From Microbacterium sp. 70-16 (GTDB taxonomy: Bacteria > Actinomycetota > Actinomycetes > Actinomycetales > Microbacteriaceae), in contig NZ_MKTQ01000027.1 in the NCBI RefSeq assembly GCF_001898315.1, positions 1 to 32,689 on the forward strand: a stretch of DNA of 32,689 nt, read 5' to 3'. Below are positions 1 to 7,346 of the stretch, in pieces. The notes beneath the pieces were generated by a model that did no database searches, had not been told where the DNA came from, and saw nothing but the letters and a program-made list of their open reading frames with translations. How positions within the stretch are numbered: position 1 is the stretch's first letter; each line of letters starts with the position of its first letter. Position numbers and translations under genes: made by a program.

Positions 1-1277
1 TCGAACTCGCGCAGCTCGGGCGGGCTCGACAGGATCGACAGGCGCAGGCGGGCGCCGGCCTCGTCTATCAGGTCGATCGCCTTGTCGGGCAGGAACCGGT
101 CGCTGATGTAGCGGTCGGCGAGGTTCGCCGCAGCGACGATCGCGCCGTCGGTGATCTGCACCTTGTGGTGCGCCTCGTAGCGGTCGCGCAGGCCCTTCAG
201 GATGTTGATCGCGTGGGGCAGGCTCGGCTCGGCGACCTGGATCGGCTGGAAGCGGCGCTCGAGCGCGGCATCCTTCTCGAAGTGCTTGCGGTACTCGTCG
301 AGCGTCGTGGCACCGATCGTCTGCAGCTCACCGCGAGCGAGGAGCGGCTTCAGGATGGATGCCGCGTCGATCGCACCTTCGGCGGCGCCCGCACCCACGA
401 GGGTGTGGATCTCGTCGATGAAGACGATGATGTCGCCGCGCGTGCGGATCTCCTTGGTGACCTTCTTGAGGCGCTCTTCGAAGTCACCGCGGTAACGGGA
501 ACCGGCGATCAGCGAGCCGAGGTCGAGCGAGTAGACCTGCTTGTCCTTCAGCGTCTCGGGCACGTCGTTCTTGACGATCGCCTGCGCGAGGCCCTCGACG
601 ACGGCGGTCTTGCCGACGCCGGGCTCGCCGATGAGGACGGGGTTGTTCTTCGAGCGGCGCGACAGGATCTGCATGACGCGCTCGATCTCCTTCTCGCGCC
701 CGATCACCGGGTCGAGCTTGTTGTCGCGCGCGGCCTGCGTGAGGTTGCGGCCGAACTGGTCGAGCACCGCCGAGCCGCCCTGGGCGGACTGCTGGTTCTG
801 CTCGCCGGCGCCGGCGGCGACGCCCGCGGGCTCCTTGCCCTGGTAGCCGCTCAGCAGCTGGATGACCTGCTGGCGCACCTTGTTCAGGTCGGCGCCGAGC
901 TTGACGAGCACCTGGGCGGCGACGCCCTCGCCCTCACGGATGAGGCCGAGCAGGATGTGCTCGGTGCCGATGTAGTTGTGGCCGAGCTGCAGCGCTTCGC
1001 GCAGCGACAGCTCGAGCACCTTCTTGGCGCGCGGCGTGAAGGGGATGTGGCCGGTCGGCTGCTGCTGACCCTGGCCGATGATGTCTTGCACCTGCTCGCG
1101 CACAGCGTCGAGCGAGATGCCGAGCGACTCGAGTGCCTTCGCCGCGACACCCTCACCCTCGTGGATCAGCCCGAGCAGGATGTGCTCGGTGCCGATGTAG
1201 TTGTGGTTGAGCATCTTCGCCTCTTCTTGGGCGAGGACGACGACGCGCCGGGCGCGGTCGGTGAATCTCTCGAACAT
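1..1277 (-). CDS. clpC: ClpC, ATP-dependent Clp protease ATPase subunit (partial, N-terminal half)
   Basis: Hsp100/AAA+ unfoldase that feeds substrates to the ClpP peptidase in the cytoplasm. About 425 residues are visible and the frame runs off the window edge without a stop; full-length ClpC is usually 810-850 residues. Two Clp_N repeats lie at about residues 1-70 and 77-145, each containing [14 protein letters not shown]. The first AAA+ module follows, with Walker A GEPGVGKT near residue 216 and a Walker B region ending FIDEIHT near 285. The ATG at 1277-1275 is preceded by GGAGGAG at about 5 nt, which fixes the start. The gene is transcribed alone towards the left edge. A candidate ClgR site lies about 75-92 bp upstream. 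Very high confidence in identity. Confidence 0.97.
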   Translation of the reverse strand, partial: MFERFTDRARRVVVLAQEEAKMLNHNYIGTEHILLGLIHEGEGVAAKALESLGISLDAVREQVQDIIGQGQQQPTGHIPFTPRAKKVLELSLREALQLGHNYIGTEHILLGLIREGEGVAAQVLVKLGADLNKVRQQVIQLLSGYQGKEPAGVAAGAGEQNQQSAQGGSAVLDQFGRNLTQAARDNKLDPVIGREKEIERVMQILSRRSKNNPVLIGEPGVGKTAVVEGLAQAIVKNDVPETLKDKQVYSLDLGSLIAGSRYRGDFEERLKKVTKEIRTRGDIIVFIDEIHTLVGAGAAEGAIDAASILKPLLARGELQTIGATTLDEYRKHFEKDAALERRFQPIQVAEPSLPHAINILKGLRDRYEAHHKVQITDGAIVAAANLADRYISDRFLPDKAIDLIDEAGARLRLSILSSPPELREF

Positions 1278-1351
1278 GTCAGCTCCTCCGGATGCCGAGA
1301 CTTCTGGCATCTACGTAGAGGCTAACGAGGGATGGATGCCGGTATGCCCGT

Positions 1352-1369
1352 GTTCGCCGTCGGCGTGAT
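1352..1369 (-). promoter_or_regulatory. candidate ClgR operator upstream of clpC
   Basis: Read on the minus strand, the core is CGCCGACGGCG followed by AAC. This fits the consensus I recall for the actinobacterial activator ClgR (WNNWCGCYNANRGCGWWS) at every defined position. It lies 75-92 bp upstream of the clpC start, an activator-like distance. ClgR is known to activate clpC and clpP genes in corynebacteria and relatives. Assigning it here is inference from motif and position. Confidence 0.5.
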
Positions 1370-1400
1370 GGATGGGGTGTCGCCGGGGATGAAACGCGGC

Positions 1401-1463
1401 GCGAAGTTGGCGCGACCCGCGGTTTCGCGGCGCGGGAAGCGACAGAATCCGCCAACTTCTCGG
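1401..1463. repeat. 63-bp palindromic intergenic repeat, copy A
   Basis: First of three near-identical 63-bp elements (others at 2560-2622 and 3513-3575). The ends form an inverted repeat GAAGTTGGCG / CGCCAACTTC, with a G/C-rich core containing GCGGGAAGCGACAG. This copy lies between divergent clpC and the DUF2975 gene, just upstream of the latter's promoter. It resembles a REP-like extragenic palindrome. Confidence 0.85.
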
Positions 1464-1479
1464 CTGCAGCGTGCGCCCC

Positions 1480-1535
1480 TTGACACCGCCAGGGAGGCAT
1501 CCATATCGTTTGTCGATAACAACGATTCTCGATAT
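1480..1535 (+). promoter_or_regulatory. promoter with overlapping TATCG/CGATA operator for the DUF2975-HTH operon
   Basis: A perfect TTGACA -35 box (1480-1485) is followed after 18 nt by TATCGT (1504-1509), a plausible -10. Overlapping and just downstream of the -10 lie ATATCG (1503-1508), CGATA (1514-1518) and CGATAT (1530-1535), forming nested inverted repeats that end next to the GGAGG ribosome binding site at 1536-1540. The arrangement suggests a strong promoter occluded by a repressor, probably the HTH protein encoded second in the operon. The protein-DNA pairing is inference. Confidence 0.55.
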
Positions 1536-1545
1536 GGAGGATGCC

Positions 1546-2310
1546 GTGAGCATCGGAACCCAGAACCTCGGTGAGGGGCTGCTGTGGATCGGCGTCTTCG
1601 TCGCCGTCGTCGCCGTGCTGTGCGTGGTGACCGTTTGGATCGCCCGCCGCCGCGGCAGCACGACGGTGGCGCTGGATGCCGCGAGCTCGGTCGCACAGGG
1701 ATGGCTCTTCCTCATGGCCCTCGGCGTCGGGCTGATGATCTGGCAGTGGTTCACGCAGACGGAGATTTCGGTGTCGGGGATGCCCGTGTCGCTCGCGTAC
1801 TGGCCGGGAGCAGGTACCCCCGGCTGCGACGACACCGGGGGTGACGTTCCCGTTCTCCTGTGCGCCACGGGTGACGCCGTCGACGCGACGGTGGCGCACC
1901 TGACGCTCGGCACACGCGTCGTGATGGCACTCGGGCAGCTACTCGGGGTCCTGCTGGCGGCGATTCCCGCGGTGCTCGTCATCGTGTTGGTGCACCAGAC
2001 ACGCAAGGGCTCGCCGTTCACCCGCGTCGCATCACGGTCGTTCGCGTGGGCGGCGGTCGGCATCCTCGTGCTCGGCACAGTCACCGACCTCGTCGTCGGC
2101 ATCGGGCGCACTCTCGCCGCGTTCGAGGTCCTTCCCACTCCCGAAGGCGGTGGCGAACTGACGAATCAGGGGATCTTCTACTTGACCGTTCCGCTGTGGC
2201 CCGCCGCCGTCGCACTCGCCCTCGCGGCACTCGCCGTGGTGTTCCGCTACGGCTCTGCCCTGCAGCACCAGACCGAGGCGCTGCGCCGCGACACCGAGGG
2301 ACTCGTGTGA
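1546..2310 (+). CDS. DUF2975-type integral membrane protein
   Basis: A 254-residue membrane protein of unknown function. It has about four hydrophobic segments, near residues 10-35, 50-75, 125-155 and 165-190, with another near 215-235. The first extracytoplasmic loop contains two cysteines (GCDDT and LLCATG), possibly a disulfide. The overall plan, and the YozG-like HTH regulator directly downstream, fit the DUF2975 family, which is commonly paired with such regulators. The GTG start was chosen because GGAGG (1536-1540) sits 5 nt upstream; an in-frame ATG at 1534 overlaps that site. The stop overlaps the next start by 4 bp (GTGA), so the two are translated together. Function unknown; family assignment moderately confident. 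Confidence 0.8.
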   Translation: MSIGTQNLGEGLLWIGVFVAVVAVLCVVTVWIARRRGSTTVALDAASSVAQGWLFLMALGVGLMIWQWFTQTEISVSGMPVSLAYWPGAGTPGCDDTGGDVPVLLCATGDAVDATVAHLTLGTRVVMALGQLLGVLLAAIPAVLVIVLVHQTRKGSPFTRVASRSFAWAAVGILVLGTVTDLVVGIGRTLAAFEVLPTPEGGGELTNQGIFYLTVPLWPAAVALALAALAVVFRYGSALQHQTEALRRDTEGLV

Positions 2311-2537
2311 GTCCCGCCGAGGACGACGAGCTCACCGGCATCCGCTGCCGCCTCGACGAGCTGCTCGCCGAGCGTGGGATGACCCTCACGCGGTTGTCGG
2401 AGCTCGTCGGCGTATCGGTCGTCAACCTGTCAATCCTCAAGAATGACCGGGCGCGGGCGATCCGCTACTCGACGCTGTCGGCGATCTGCCGGGTGCTCGA
2501 CTGCGAGGTCGGCGAGCTGCTCGTGCGCGCCGAGTAG
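2307..2537 (+). CDS. YozG-like Cro/C1-type HTH transcriptional regulator
   Basis: A 76-residue DNA-binding protein. Most of its length is one Xre-type helix-turn-helix: MTLTRLSELVGVSVVNLSI forms helices 2-3 and CRVLDCEVGELL is the typical final helix of the YozG/HTH_26 family. The GTG start overlaps the TGA of the DUF2975 gene (GTGA), so it depends on upstream translation; an ATG near residue 24 would cut into the domain. Paired membrane protein and HTH genes of this kind are widespread. It probably autoregulates the operon through the TATCG/CGATA sites at 1503-1535 (inference). Confidence 0.88.
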   Translation: MSPAEDDELTGIRCRLDELLAERGMTLTRLSELVGVSVVNLSILKNDRARAIRYSTLSAICRVLDCEVGELLVRAE

Positions 2538-2559
2538 GGGGTGCGCTCCGGGCACCTGC

Positions 2560-2622
2560 GCGAAGTTGGCGCTACCCGCGGTATCGCGGCGCGGGAAGCG
2601 ACAGTTTGCGCCAACTTCTCGG
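2560..2622. repeat. 63-bp palindromic intergenic repeat, copy B
   Basis: Second copy of the 63-bp element, with the same GAAGTTGGCG / CGCCAACTTC ends and GCGGGAAGCGACAG core. It fills the short gap between the convergent HTH gene and lipoprotein gene, starting 22 bp after the HTH stop. It could act as a bidirectional terminator there. Confidence 0.85.
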
Positions 2623-2645
2623 CGGGAACGAGCCCGCACCCCCGC

Positions 2646-3380
2646 TCAGCCGACGACGGCCACCTCAACCGGGGTCGCGAACTGCGCGTCGCCGCCGGTG
2701 AGCGTCAGCGTCAGCGCGCCGGCGCTCGGGTCGAGAACGTCGAGATCGCCGACGCTGACCAGCAACGCGCGCGGCGCCATGTCCATCGTGCAGGCCTGGT
2801 CGGCGGGCGGCGTGACGAAGGTCACGTCGAGGTGCGACGGGTCGGATGCCTCGACGGACTCCACCCGCGGCGCACACGTCGACGAACCCCAGGTCAGCAG
2901 CGCGATCAGCTCGGCATCCACCCAGCCTGCACTCGGCGCGTAGTCGGTCGCACCGCCGGCAGCGAGGCCCGGGACGCCGCCCAGGTCGGTCTCGCCGCGG
3001 CCGCCCGCGTTGTCGGTGACGACGAGTCCGACCATCTGTGTGGGGTCGACGCCTTCGGGCACGCCCACGAGGGTCACGCGCGGCGCGTAGTCGGCGGTGC
3101 ACACCTGGTCGTCGGGGCCATTGTCGAGTGTGACGGCGACCGAGCCGTCTGCCTGCAGCGTGGCATCCGACGCAGTCGGGATGCACCCCGACGAACCCCA
3201 GGTCACGAGCGCGATCTGGCGTCCCCCGTCGAGCCAGCCCGCCTCGATCTCGATCTCGGTTGCCGCGGGCGACTCTGAGACGCCCTCACTCGTGGGCGTC
3301 GCGGTCGCGCACCCCGCGAACAGTAGAGCGCCCGCGCCGAGCAGCGCGAGCAGAGTCAGGGAACGGGGTGCGGCGGCCAT
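2646..3380 (-). CDS. secreted lipoprotein with two tandem cysteine-paired domains
   Basis: A 244-residue putative lipoprotein. The N-terminus has a hydrophobic signal of about 22 residues ending in the lipobox LFAGC, after which a Ser/Thr/Glu-rich linker follows. The mature part is two homologous modules of about 85-90 residues. Each starts with AGW followed by an aliphatic strand and TWGSS-x-C, and later has a second cysteine in a V/A-C-T-x-D context followed by APR and a hydrophobic strand. The two cysteines per module suggest one disulfide each. The ATG at 3380-3378 has AAGGATG just upstream. No enzyme motif is visible; a binding or envelope role is possible. I do not recognise a named family. 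Confidence 0.85.
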   Translation of the reverse strand: MAAAPRSLTLLALLGAGALLFAGCATATPTSEGVSESPAATEIEIEAGWLDGGRQIALVTWGSSGCIPTASDATLQADGSVAVTLDNGPDDQVCTADYAPRVTLVGVPEGVDPTQMVGLVVTDNAGGRGETDLGGVPGLAAGGATDYAPSAGWVDAELIALLTWGSSTCAPRVESVEASDPSHLDVTFVTPPADQACTMDMAPRALLVSVGDLDVLDPSAGALTLTLTGGDAQFATPVEVAVVG

Positions 3381-3512
3381 GTGGTCATCCTTGTGCAGAG
3401 TCGGGACGGATGCCAGGAGGCATCCCATCTGACAGTGTCCTCGGGCCCACGCTCGTCTCGAGTGCACAGCGAACGCACAGCAACGCAAACCCCGCGGCAG
3501 CGCCCCCGCGGC

Positions 3513-3575
3513 GAGAAGTTGGCGCGAACTGCGGTTTCGCAGCGCGGGAAGCGACAGAATGCGCCAACTTCTCGG
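3513..3575. repeat. 63-bp palindromic intergenic repeat, copy C
   Basis: Third copy of the 63-bp element, between the lipoprotein gene and the downstream end of the cls gene. It differs from copy A at only a handful of positions, and some changes are on opposite sides of the core (CCGCGG...CGCGG to CTGCGG...CGCAG), which preserves internal pairing. Confidence 0.85.
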
Positions 3576-3631
3576 CGCGGCGCGCACCCGCGCAGGGGCG
3601 CCGGCGCAGCGCGGGCCAGCGCAGGGGCGCG

Positions 3632-5101
3632 CTACTGCAGCGCCGAGGTCAACCGCGCGAGGTTGTCGAGCACGGTCGAGCGCAGGGGCTGCTGCATCCA
3701 CTCGTCGAGGGTGAGCTCGCGACTGAGCGACCGGTAGGTGTCCTCGACGTCGCGCAGCTGCGCGACGAACTCGCCGCCGCGCACGAGCAGCGAGACCTCG
3801 AGGTTGAGACCGAAGCTGCGCATGTCCATGTTGCTCGAGCCGATGACGGCCGTCTCGTCATCGATCGACATCGACTTCGAGTGCAAGATATACGGCGCCC
3901 GGTACATCCAGATCTTCACCCCGGCGCGCAGCAGCGCCTCGTAGTAGCTGCGCTGCGCGTGATACACGATCGCCTGGTCGCCCTCTTCCGAGACGAACAG
4001 CTCGACGTGCACGCCCCGCTGACAGGCCGTCTGGATCGCCAGCAGCAGCCCCTCGTCGGGCACGAAATAGGGCGAGACGATGATGATCTTCTCGCGCGCC
4101 GCGAACAGCAGGGTCATGAACAGCTTGAGGTTGTTCTGGAACTCGAACCCCGGCCCCGACGGCACGATCTGGCAGTCGAGGTCGCCTGTGCCGGGCTCCA
4201 CCTTGAACAGTTCGAACCCGTCGAAGCCCTCGACGACCGCGTCCGTCTCGCTGTACCAGTCAGACAAAAACACGGCGTTGACGGATGCCACGACGGGCCC
4301 GTCGAGCTGCGCCATCATGTCGACCCAGTGCAGTCCGCGCCTGATGTTCTTGCGCAGGTTGTACGTCGAGTCGGTCACGTTCTGCGAGCCGGTGAACGCG
4401 ACGCGACCGTCGACGACCAGCAGCTTGCGGTGGTTGCGCAGGTCGGGGCGCTGGTAGTGGCCGCGGAGGGGTTTCACCGGAAGCATGAGGTGCCAATCGG
4501 CTCCCATGGCATCCAATCGCCGGCACGTCTGCTTGTAGAACGGCTTGCCGCGGTTGGCCCAGTGATCCAGCAGCACGCGCACGGTCACGCCGCGCGCGGC
4601 GACCTCTTCGAGCGCGCGGAAGAAGTCATCGGTGGTCGCGTCGGACTGCAGGATGTAGAACTCGACGTGCACGTAGGTCTCAGCCGCGCGGATGGCCGCC
4701 GCCATCTCGGCGATGCTGTCCTCATAGCCGGCGATGATCCTTGCGCCGTTGTCGCCGGAGAGGGGCATCGCACCGAGGTTGCGGTTGAGCCGCACCAGCT
4801 GCGTGAACCACGGCGGGGCATCGGGGCGCAGCGTCCCGAGATCGAGCCCGTGGCTCGTGCGCCGGATGTAGTCGTTGAGCTGCTGCTGCTTCTTGCGTCG
4901 CGCGCGCGGCAGCCGCGGGTTCCCGATCATCAGGAACAGCAGCACGCCGATGTACGGGATGAAGTAGATGGCCAGCAGCCAGGCCATCGCCGCCGTGGGG
5001 CGCCGGTTTCGCGGCACGATGATGATCGCGAGGATTCTCACCGTGAGGTCGACGAGCAGGGCGACGACGACCCAGAACAGCGTCCATCCGCTCTGATCCA
5101 C
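3632..5101 (-). CDS. cls: cardiolipin synthase-type phospholipase D family protein
   Basis: A 489-residue membrane enzyme expected to condense phosphatidylglycerol or CDP-diacylglycerol into cardiolipin. Two N-terminal membrane segments (about residues 6-28 and 38-60) match the PLDc_N region. Two HKD motifs are intact: HRKLLVVD near residue 224 with GSQN after it, and HSKSMSID near residue 407 with GSSNMD after it. The length matches bacterial Cls (about 480). The GTG start at 5101-5099 is preceded by a GGGAGG-like site. It is flanked by a repeat element downstream and a divergent small-gene region upstream, with no obvious operon partner. A transphosphatidylase of other specificity cannot be excluded. 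Confidence 0.93.
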   Translation of the reverse strand: MDQSGWTLFWVVVALLVDLTVRILAIIIVPRNRRPTAAMAWLLAIYFIPYIGVLLFLMIGNPRLPRARRKKQQQLNDYIRRTSHGLDLGTLRPDAPPWFTQLVRLNRNLGAMPLSGDNGARIIAGYEDSIAEMAAAIRAAETYVHVEFYILQSDATTDDFFRALEEVAARGVTVRVLLDHWANRGKPFYKQTCRRLDAMGADWHLMLPVKPLRGHYQRPDLRNHRKLLVVDGRVAFTGSQNVTDSTYNLRKNIRRGLHWVDMMAQLDGPVVASVNAVFLSDWYSETDAVVEGFDGFELFKVEPGTGDLDCQIVPSGPGFEFQNNLKLFMTLLFAAREKIIIVSPYFVPDEGLLLAIQTACQRGVHVELFVSEEGDQAIVYHAQRSYYEALLRAGVKIWMYRAPYILHSKSMSIDDETAVIGSSNMDMRSFGLNLEVSLLVRGGEFVAQLRDVEDTYRSLSRELTLDEWMQQPLRSTVLDNLARLTSALQ

Positions 5102-5148
5102 GTGCCCTCCCCCGCTGATCGCCTCCGCTCAGCGTATCGGGCGGGAAC

Positions 5149-5340
5149 CTATGCGGCGCGCCGGTCGCCGTCCGCCGGCGGCAGTCCGCGCTTGGCGCGC
5201 TCTTCCGCCTCGATCTGCGCGTAGGCGCGGCGCTCGGTGCGATCCATCCGCAGGATCGACCGCAGCACGAAGACGAACAGCCCGAGCACGACCACGGTCG
5301 GCAGCAGCGACCAGATGACGGCGGCCCAGTACGAATCCAT
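5149..5340 (-). CDS. small single-pass membrane protein
   Basis: A 63-residue protein with one hydrophobic helix (about residues 6-28, rich in V/L/F) followed by a basic and acidic, probably helical, cytoplasmic tail (RMDRTERRAYAQIEAEERAK) and a short polar end. Proteins of this shape are common in Microbacteriaceae and have no known function. The start is the ATG at 5340-5338; a longer in-frame reading from 5394 would add a less hydrophobic leader and cross the likely promoter region. It lies 47 bp upstream of cls on the same strand and could be cotranscribed with it. Confidence 0.7.
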   Translation of the reverse strand: MDSYWAAVIWSLLPTVVVLGLFVFVLRSILRMDRTERRAYAQIEAEERAKRGLPPADGDRRAA

Positions 5341-5447
5341 GCCCCCTATGGTACGGAAGTTATCCACAATCGGCGATTTTCCGAATCTGTCCACGGATGC
5401 CCCCGATCGGCTCCCACGCGGGCGGGCGCACCGTCAGGCTCGCTTCC

Positions 5448-6653
5448 ATGTCCGTCACCGTGAAAGCCGCCGATGCGGCACAGTTCCTGTCCCTCGTCCC
5501 GCAACTGCTCGGCTGCACGCCGACGCAGAGCCTCGTGCTCGTCCCGATGGCCGCCGGCCGCAGCCTGGGCGCGCTGCGCCTCGACCTTCCGCCCGATGAT
5601 CTGGCCGACGCCGTGGCCTCCAGCGCGATCGGCATGCTGTGCCGCATCGGCGAGGCCGACGCGATGATCGCCGTCGTGTACACCGACGAGGCGATCGCCG
5701 GGGCCGCAACGCCGCCTGGCGAGGCCGCCGCTCTGCCCGGCGGCGCAGCCGCGCTGCCCGGCGACGCAGCCACCGAAGCCGCCGTGCTGCCCGGCGACGC
5801 GCTCATCTCGCTGCTGGGCGCGAAGGCGGATGCCTGCGGGCTGCGCCTCGTTGACGCGCTGACCGTCGCCGCCGACGGCTGGGGGTCGCACCTCGAACCG
5901 GATCTGCCGCCCGGCGGGCATCCGCTGGATGCGCTGCAGGTGCGCGGGGCGGATGCGTCGGCCCTCGCCGCCGGAGGTGTCGACGCGTCCCGCGGAGACC
6001 AGGCGTCGGGTGCGACGCTGCCGCAGGTCGGTCAGACCGCGCGTCGCGCCGTCGCGCAGTCGCTGCGGTCGCTCAGCTCGGCGCTCGAGGTGATCTGTGG
6101 CATCCCCTCGGTCGCCGGTGCTGACTCTCGCATCGACCCGGCTGCGCTCGAGGCCGCGTGTGAGCTGGACGATCTGCCTGCCCTGTTCGAGGAGGCGCTG
6201 CGCTGGCAACCCAGTGAAACGCCGATGCACACCGCGATGCTGGGCTGGTGCCTGTCGCGGCCGTCGCTGCGCGACGTCGCGCTCGTGCAGTGGGCGACGG
6301 ATTCCGCGGGCGGCGACATCGCGATGGAGGCCCAGCGACGGTGGGAGGACGGCGCGGACTACCCCGCCGACCTCGCGTCGCTCATGTGGGGCGAAGGCCC
6401 GCGGCCCGACGCGGAGCGCCTCGAGTCTGCGCTGCGGCTCGTGCGCGAGGTCGCCGCCCTGCTGCCGAAGAAGCAGCGCCCCGGCCCGCTCGCGATGTGC
6501 GCGTGGCTGTCGTGGGCGCTCGGCCGCTCCTCGCACGCCGACCGCTACGCCGGAATGGCTCTCGCGATCGACCGCCGCCACGGCCTGGCCGACATCGTGC
6601 GGTCCTTCGCTCAGGCGGGCCACCTGCCCGACTGGGCCTTCCGCCTCGAATGA
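5448..6653 (+). CDS. DUF4192 domain-containing protein
   Basis: A 401-residue protein. Its N-terminus (VKAADAAQFLSLVPQLLG, then SLVLVPM) is typical of DUF4192, an actinobacterial family of unknown function. The C-terminal half is helical with conserved WQ/W residues, and its last part resembles the family's usual HADRYAGMALAID-type end. Between about residues 85 and 119 there is a low-complexity insert with four P-G-x-A units (PPGEA, LPGGA, LPGDA, LPGDA). The start ATG at 5448 was chosen because it sits directly before the family's conserved beginning; an ATG at 5397 is possible, and neither has a strong ribosome binding site. Monocistronic, upstream of the HicA-like gene. Confidence 0.88.
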   Translation: MSVTVKAADAAQFLSLVPQLLGCTPTQSLVLVPMAAGRSLGALRLDLPPDDLADAVASSAIGMLCRIGEADAMIAVVYTDEAIAGAATPPGEAAALPGGAAALPGDAATEAAVLPGDALISLLGAKADACGLRLVDALTVAADGWGSHLEPDLPPGGHPLDALQVRGADASALAAGGVDASRGDQASGATLPQVGQTARRAVAQSLRSLSSALEVICGIPSVAGADSRIDPAALEAACELDDLPALFEEALRWQPSETPMHTAMLGWCLSRPSLRDVALVQWATDSAGGDIAMEAQRRWEDGADYPADLASLMWGEGPRPDAERLESALRLVREVAALLPKKQRPGPLAMCAWLSWALGRSSHADRYAGMALAIDRRHGLADIVRSFAQAGHLPDWAFRLE

Positions 6654-6663
6654 CCCCGCTTTA

Positions 6664-6691
6664 TAGACCGACCTAGACATGCACGTATATA
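6664..6691 (+). promoter_or_regulatory. candidate promoter of the hicA-hicB pair
   Basis: TAGACC (6664-6669) and TATATA (6686-6691) are separated by 16 nt and lie 19 bp before the hicA start, which has a TGGAG site at about 6698-6702. The A/T-rich -10 stands out in this G/C-rich DNA. Assignment is by motif only. Confidence 0.4.
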
Positions 6692-6709
6692 GCGATCTGG
6701 AGTACTCTC

Positions 6710-6910
6710 ATGAAGGAGGCGAAGCGCTCAGACGTCGAACGATTTCTTCGCAGCGAGGGGTACCGCGTGACACGCGACAGCGGCCCACATACGTGGTGGT
6801 CGAAGGAGGGCGCCCGGTCAGTGCCGCTTCCCCGCCATACGAGGATCTCACCGGGAGTCCTGCGGAGCATCGAGAGGATCGTCGGGCATGTGCCGCCCGA
6901 CTGGAAGTGA
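6710..6910 (+). CDS. hicA: HicA-like mRNA interferase toxin
   Basis: A 66-residue protein of the HicA (YcfA) family, toxins that cleave mRNA in the cytoplasm. Visible features are the N-terminal helix (SDVERFLRSEGYRV), the glycine and catalytic-type histidine in SGPHTWW (His27), and the C-terminal PLPRHTRISPGVLRSI segment that follows the usual 'HP...I..GTLRSIL' pattern. Length is typical (about 60-80). The start ATG follows TGGAG. The HicB-like gene begins 8 bp downstream, the toxin-first order usual for hicAB. Activity is not shown by sequence alone; only one histidine is present at the active-site turn, where many HicAs have a run of two or three. Confidence 0.82.
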   Translation: MKEAKRSDVERFLRSEGYRVTRDSGPHTWWSKEGARSVPLPRHTRISPGVLRSIERIVGHVPPDWK

Positions 6911-6917
6911 GGCTGAG

Positions 6918-7313
6918 GTGAATCGCCAGCGATACGTCGTCGAGGTGCATCGTCAAGGCCGATGGTGGGTCATCGACGCGCCCGCCGTCGACTACCGTAC
7001 ACAGGCGCGCACGCTTGCCGACGTCGATGAGATGTCTCGCGACCTGATCGCCGGGGCACTCGACGTGCCGCTCGATGCCTTCGACATCGACGTCCGCGTC
7101 GCGACGCCGAGTGACGTCCTCGAGAAGCTCAACGAAGTCGCCGGCCTCGAGCGTGAAGCGCTGAGCGCGCAGGCGCGCGCGGCGTCCGAACGCCGCGCAG
7201 CAGCGCACCTGCTCACAGATGCGTACGGGCTCTCCGCCATCGACGCCGCGCGAGTCCTCGGAGTGAGTCGCGGACGGGTGTACCAGCTGCTCGACGAACC
7301 CCAGCGCGCCTGA
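6918..7313 (+). CDS. hicB: HicB-like antitoxin with C-terminal HTH
   Basis: A 131-residue partner of the HicA-like protein. Residues 1-55 resemble the degraded RNase H-like HicB fold (YVVEVHRQGRWWVIDAP, then DVDEMSRDLIAGAL). A charged helix follows (about 75-100), then a DNA-binding helix-turn-helix near residues 105-128 (SAIDAARVLGVSRGRVYQLL). Antitoxins of this family neutralise HicA and repress their own operon. The GTG start at 6918 has GAGG 5 nt upstream; an ATG at 6888 would overlap hicA by 23 bp. High confidence that it is a HicB-type protein; neutralisation of the neighbour is inference. Confidence 0.82.
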   Translation: MNRQRYVVEVHRQGRWWVIDAPAVDYRTQARTLADVDEMSRDLIAGALDVPLDAFDIDVRVATPSDVLEKLNEVAGLEREALSAQARAASERRAAAHLLTDAYGLSAIDAARVLGVSRGRVYQLLDEPQRA

Positions 7314-7346
7314 CCCGCGCCTGCGCCCCGAGCCGCGACAGGGGCG

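Noticed and set aside
165..1325. Long plus-strand open frame (386 codons) opposite clpC
   Set aside because: It is the mirror of clpC codons: Arg/Leu/Asp-rich, no domain, no ribosome binding site. High-GC antisense frames of this kind are common.
3260..5224. 654-codon plus-strand open frame opposite cls
   Set aside because: It is antisense to an enzyme with two intact HKD motifs. Composition (His/Arg/Val/Asp-rich) is typical of an antisense shadow.
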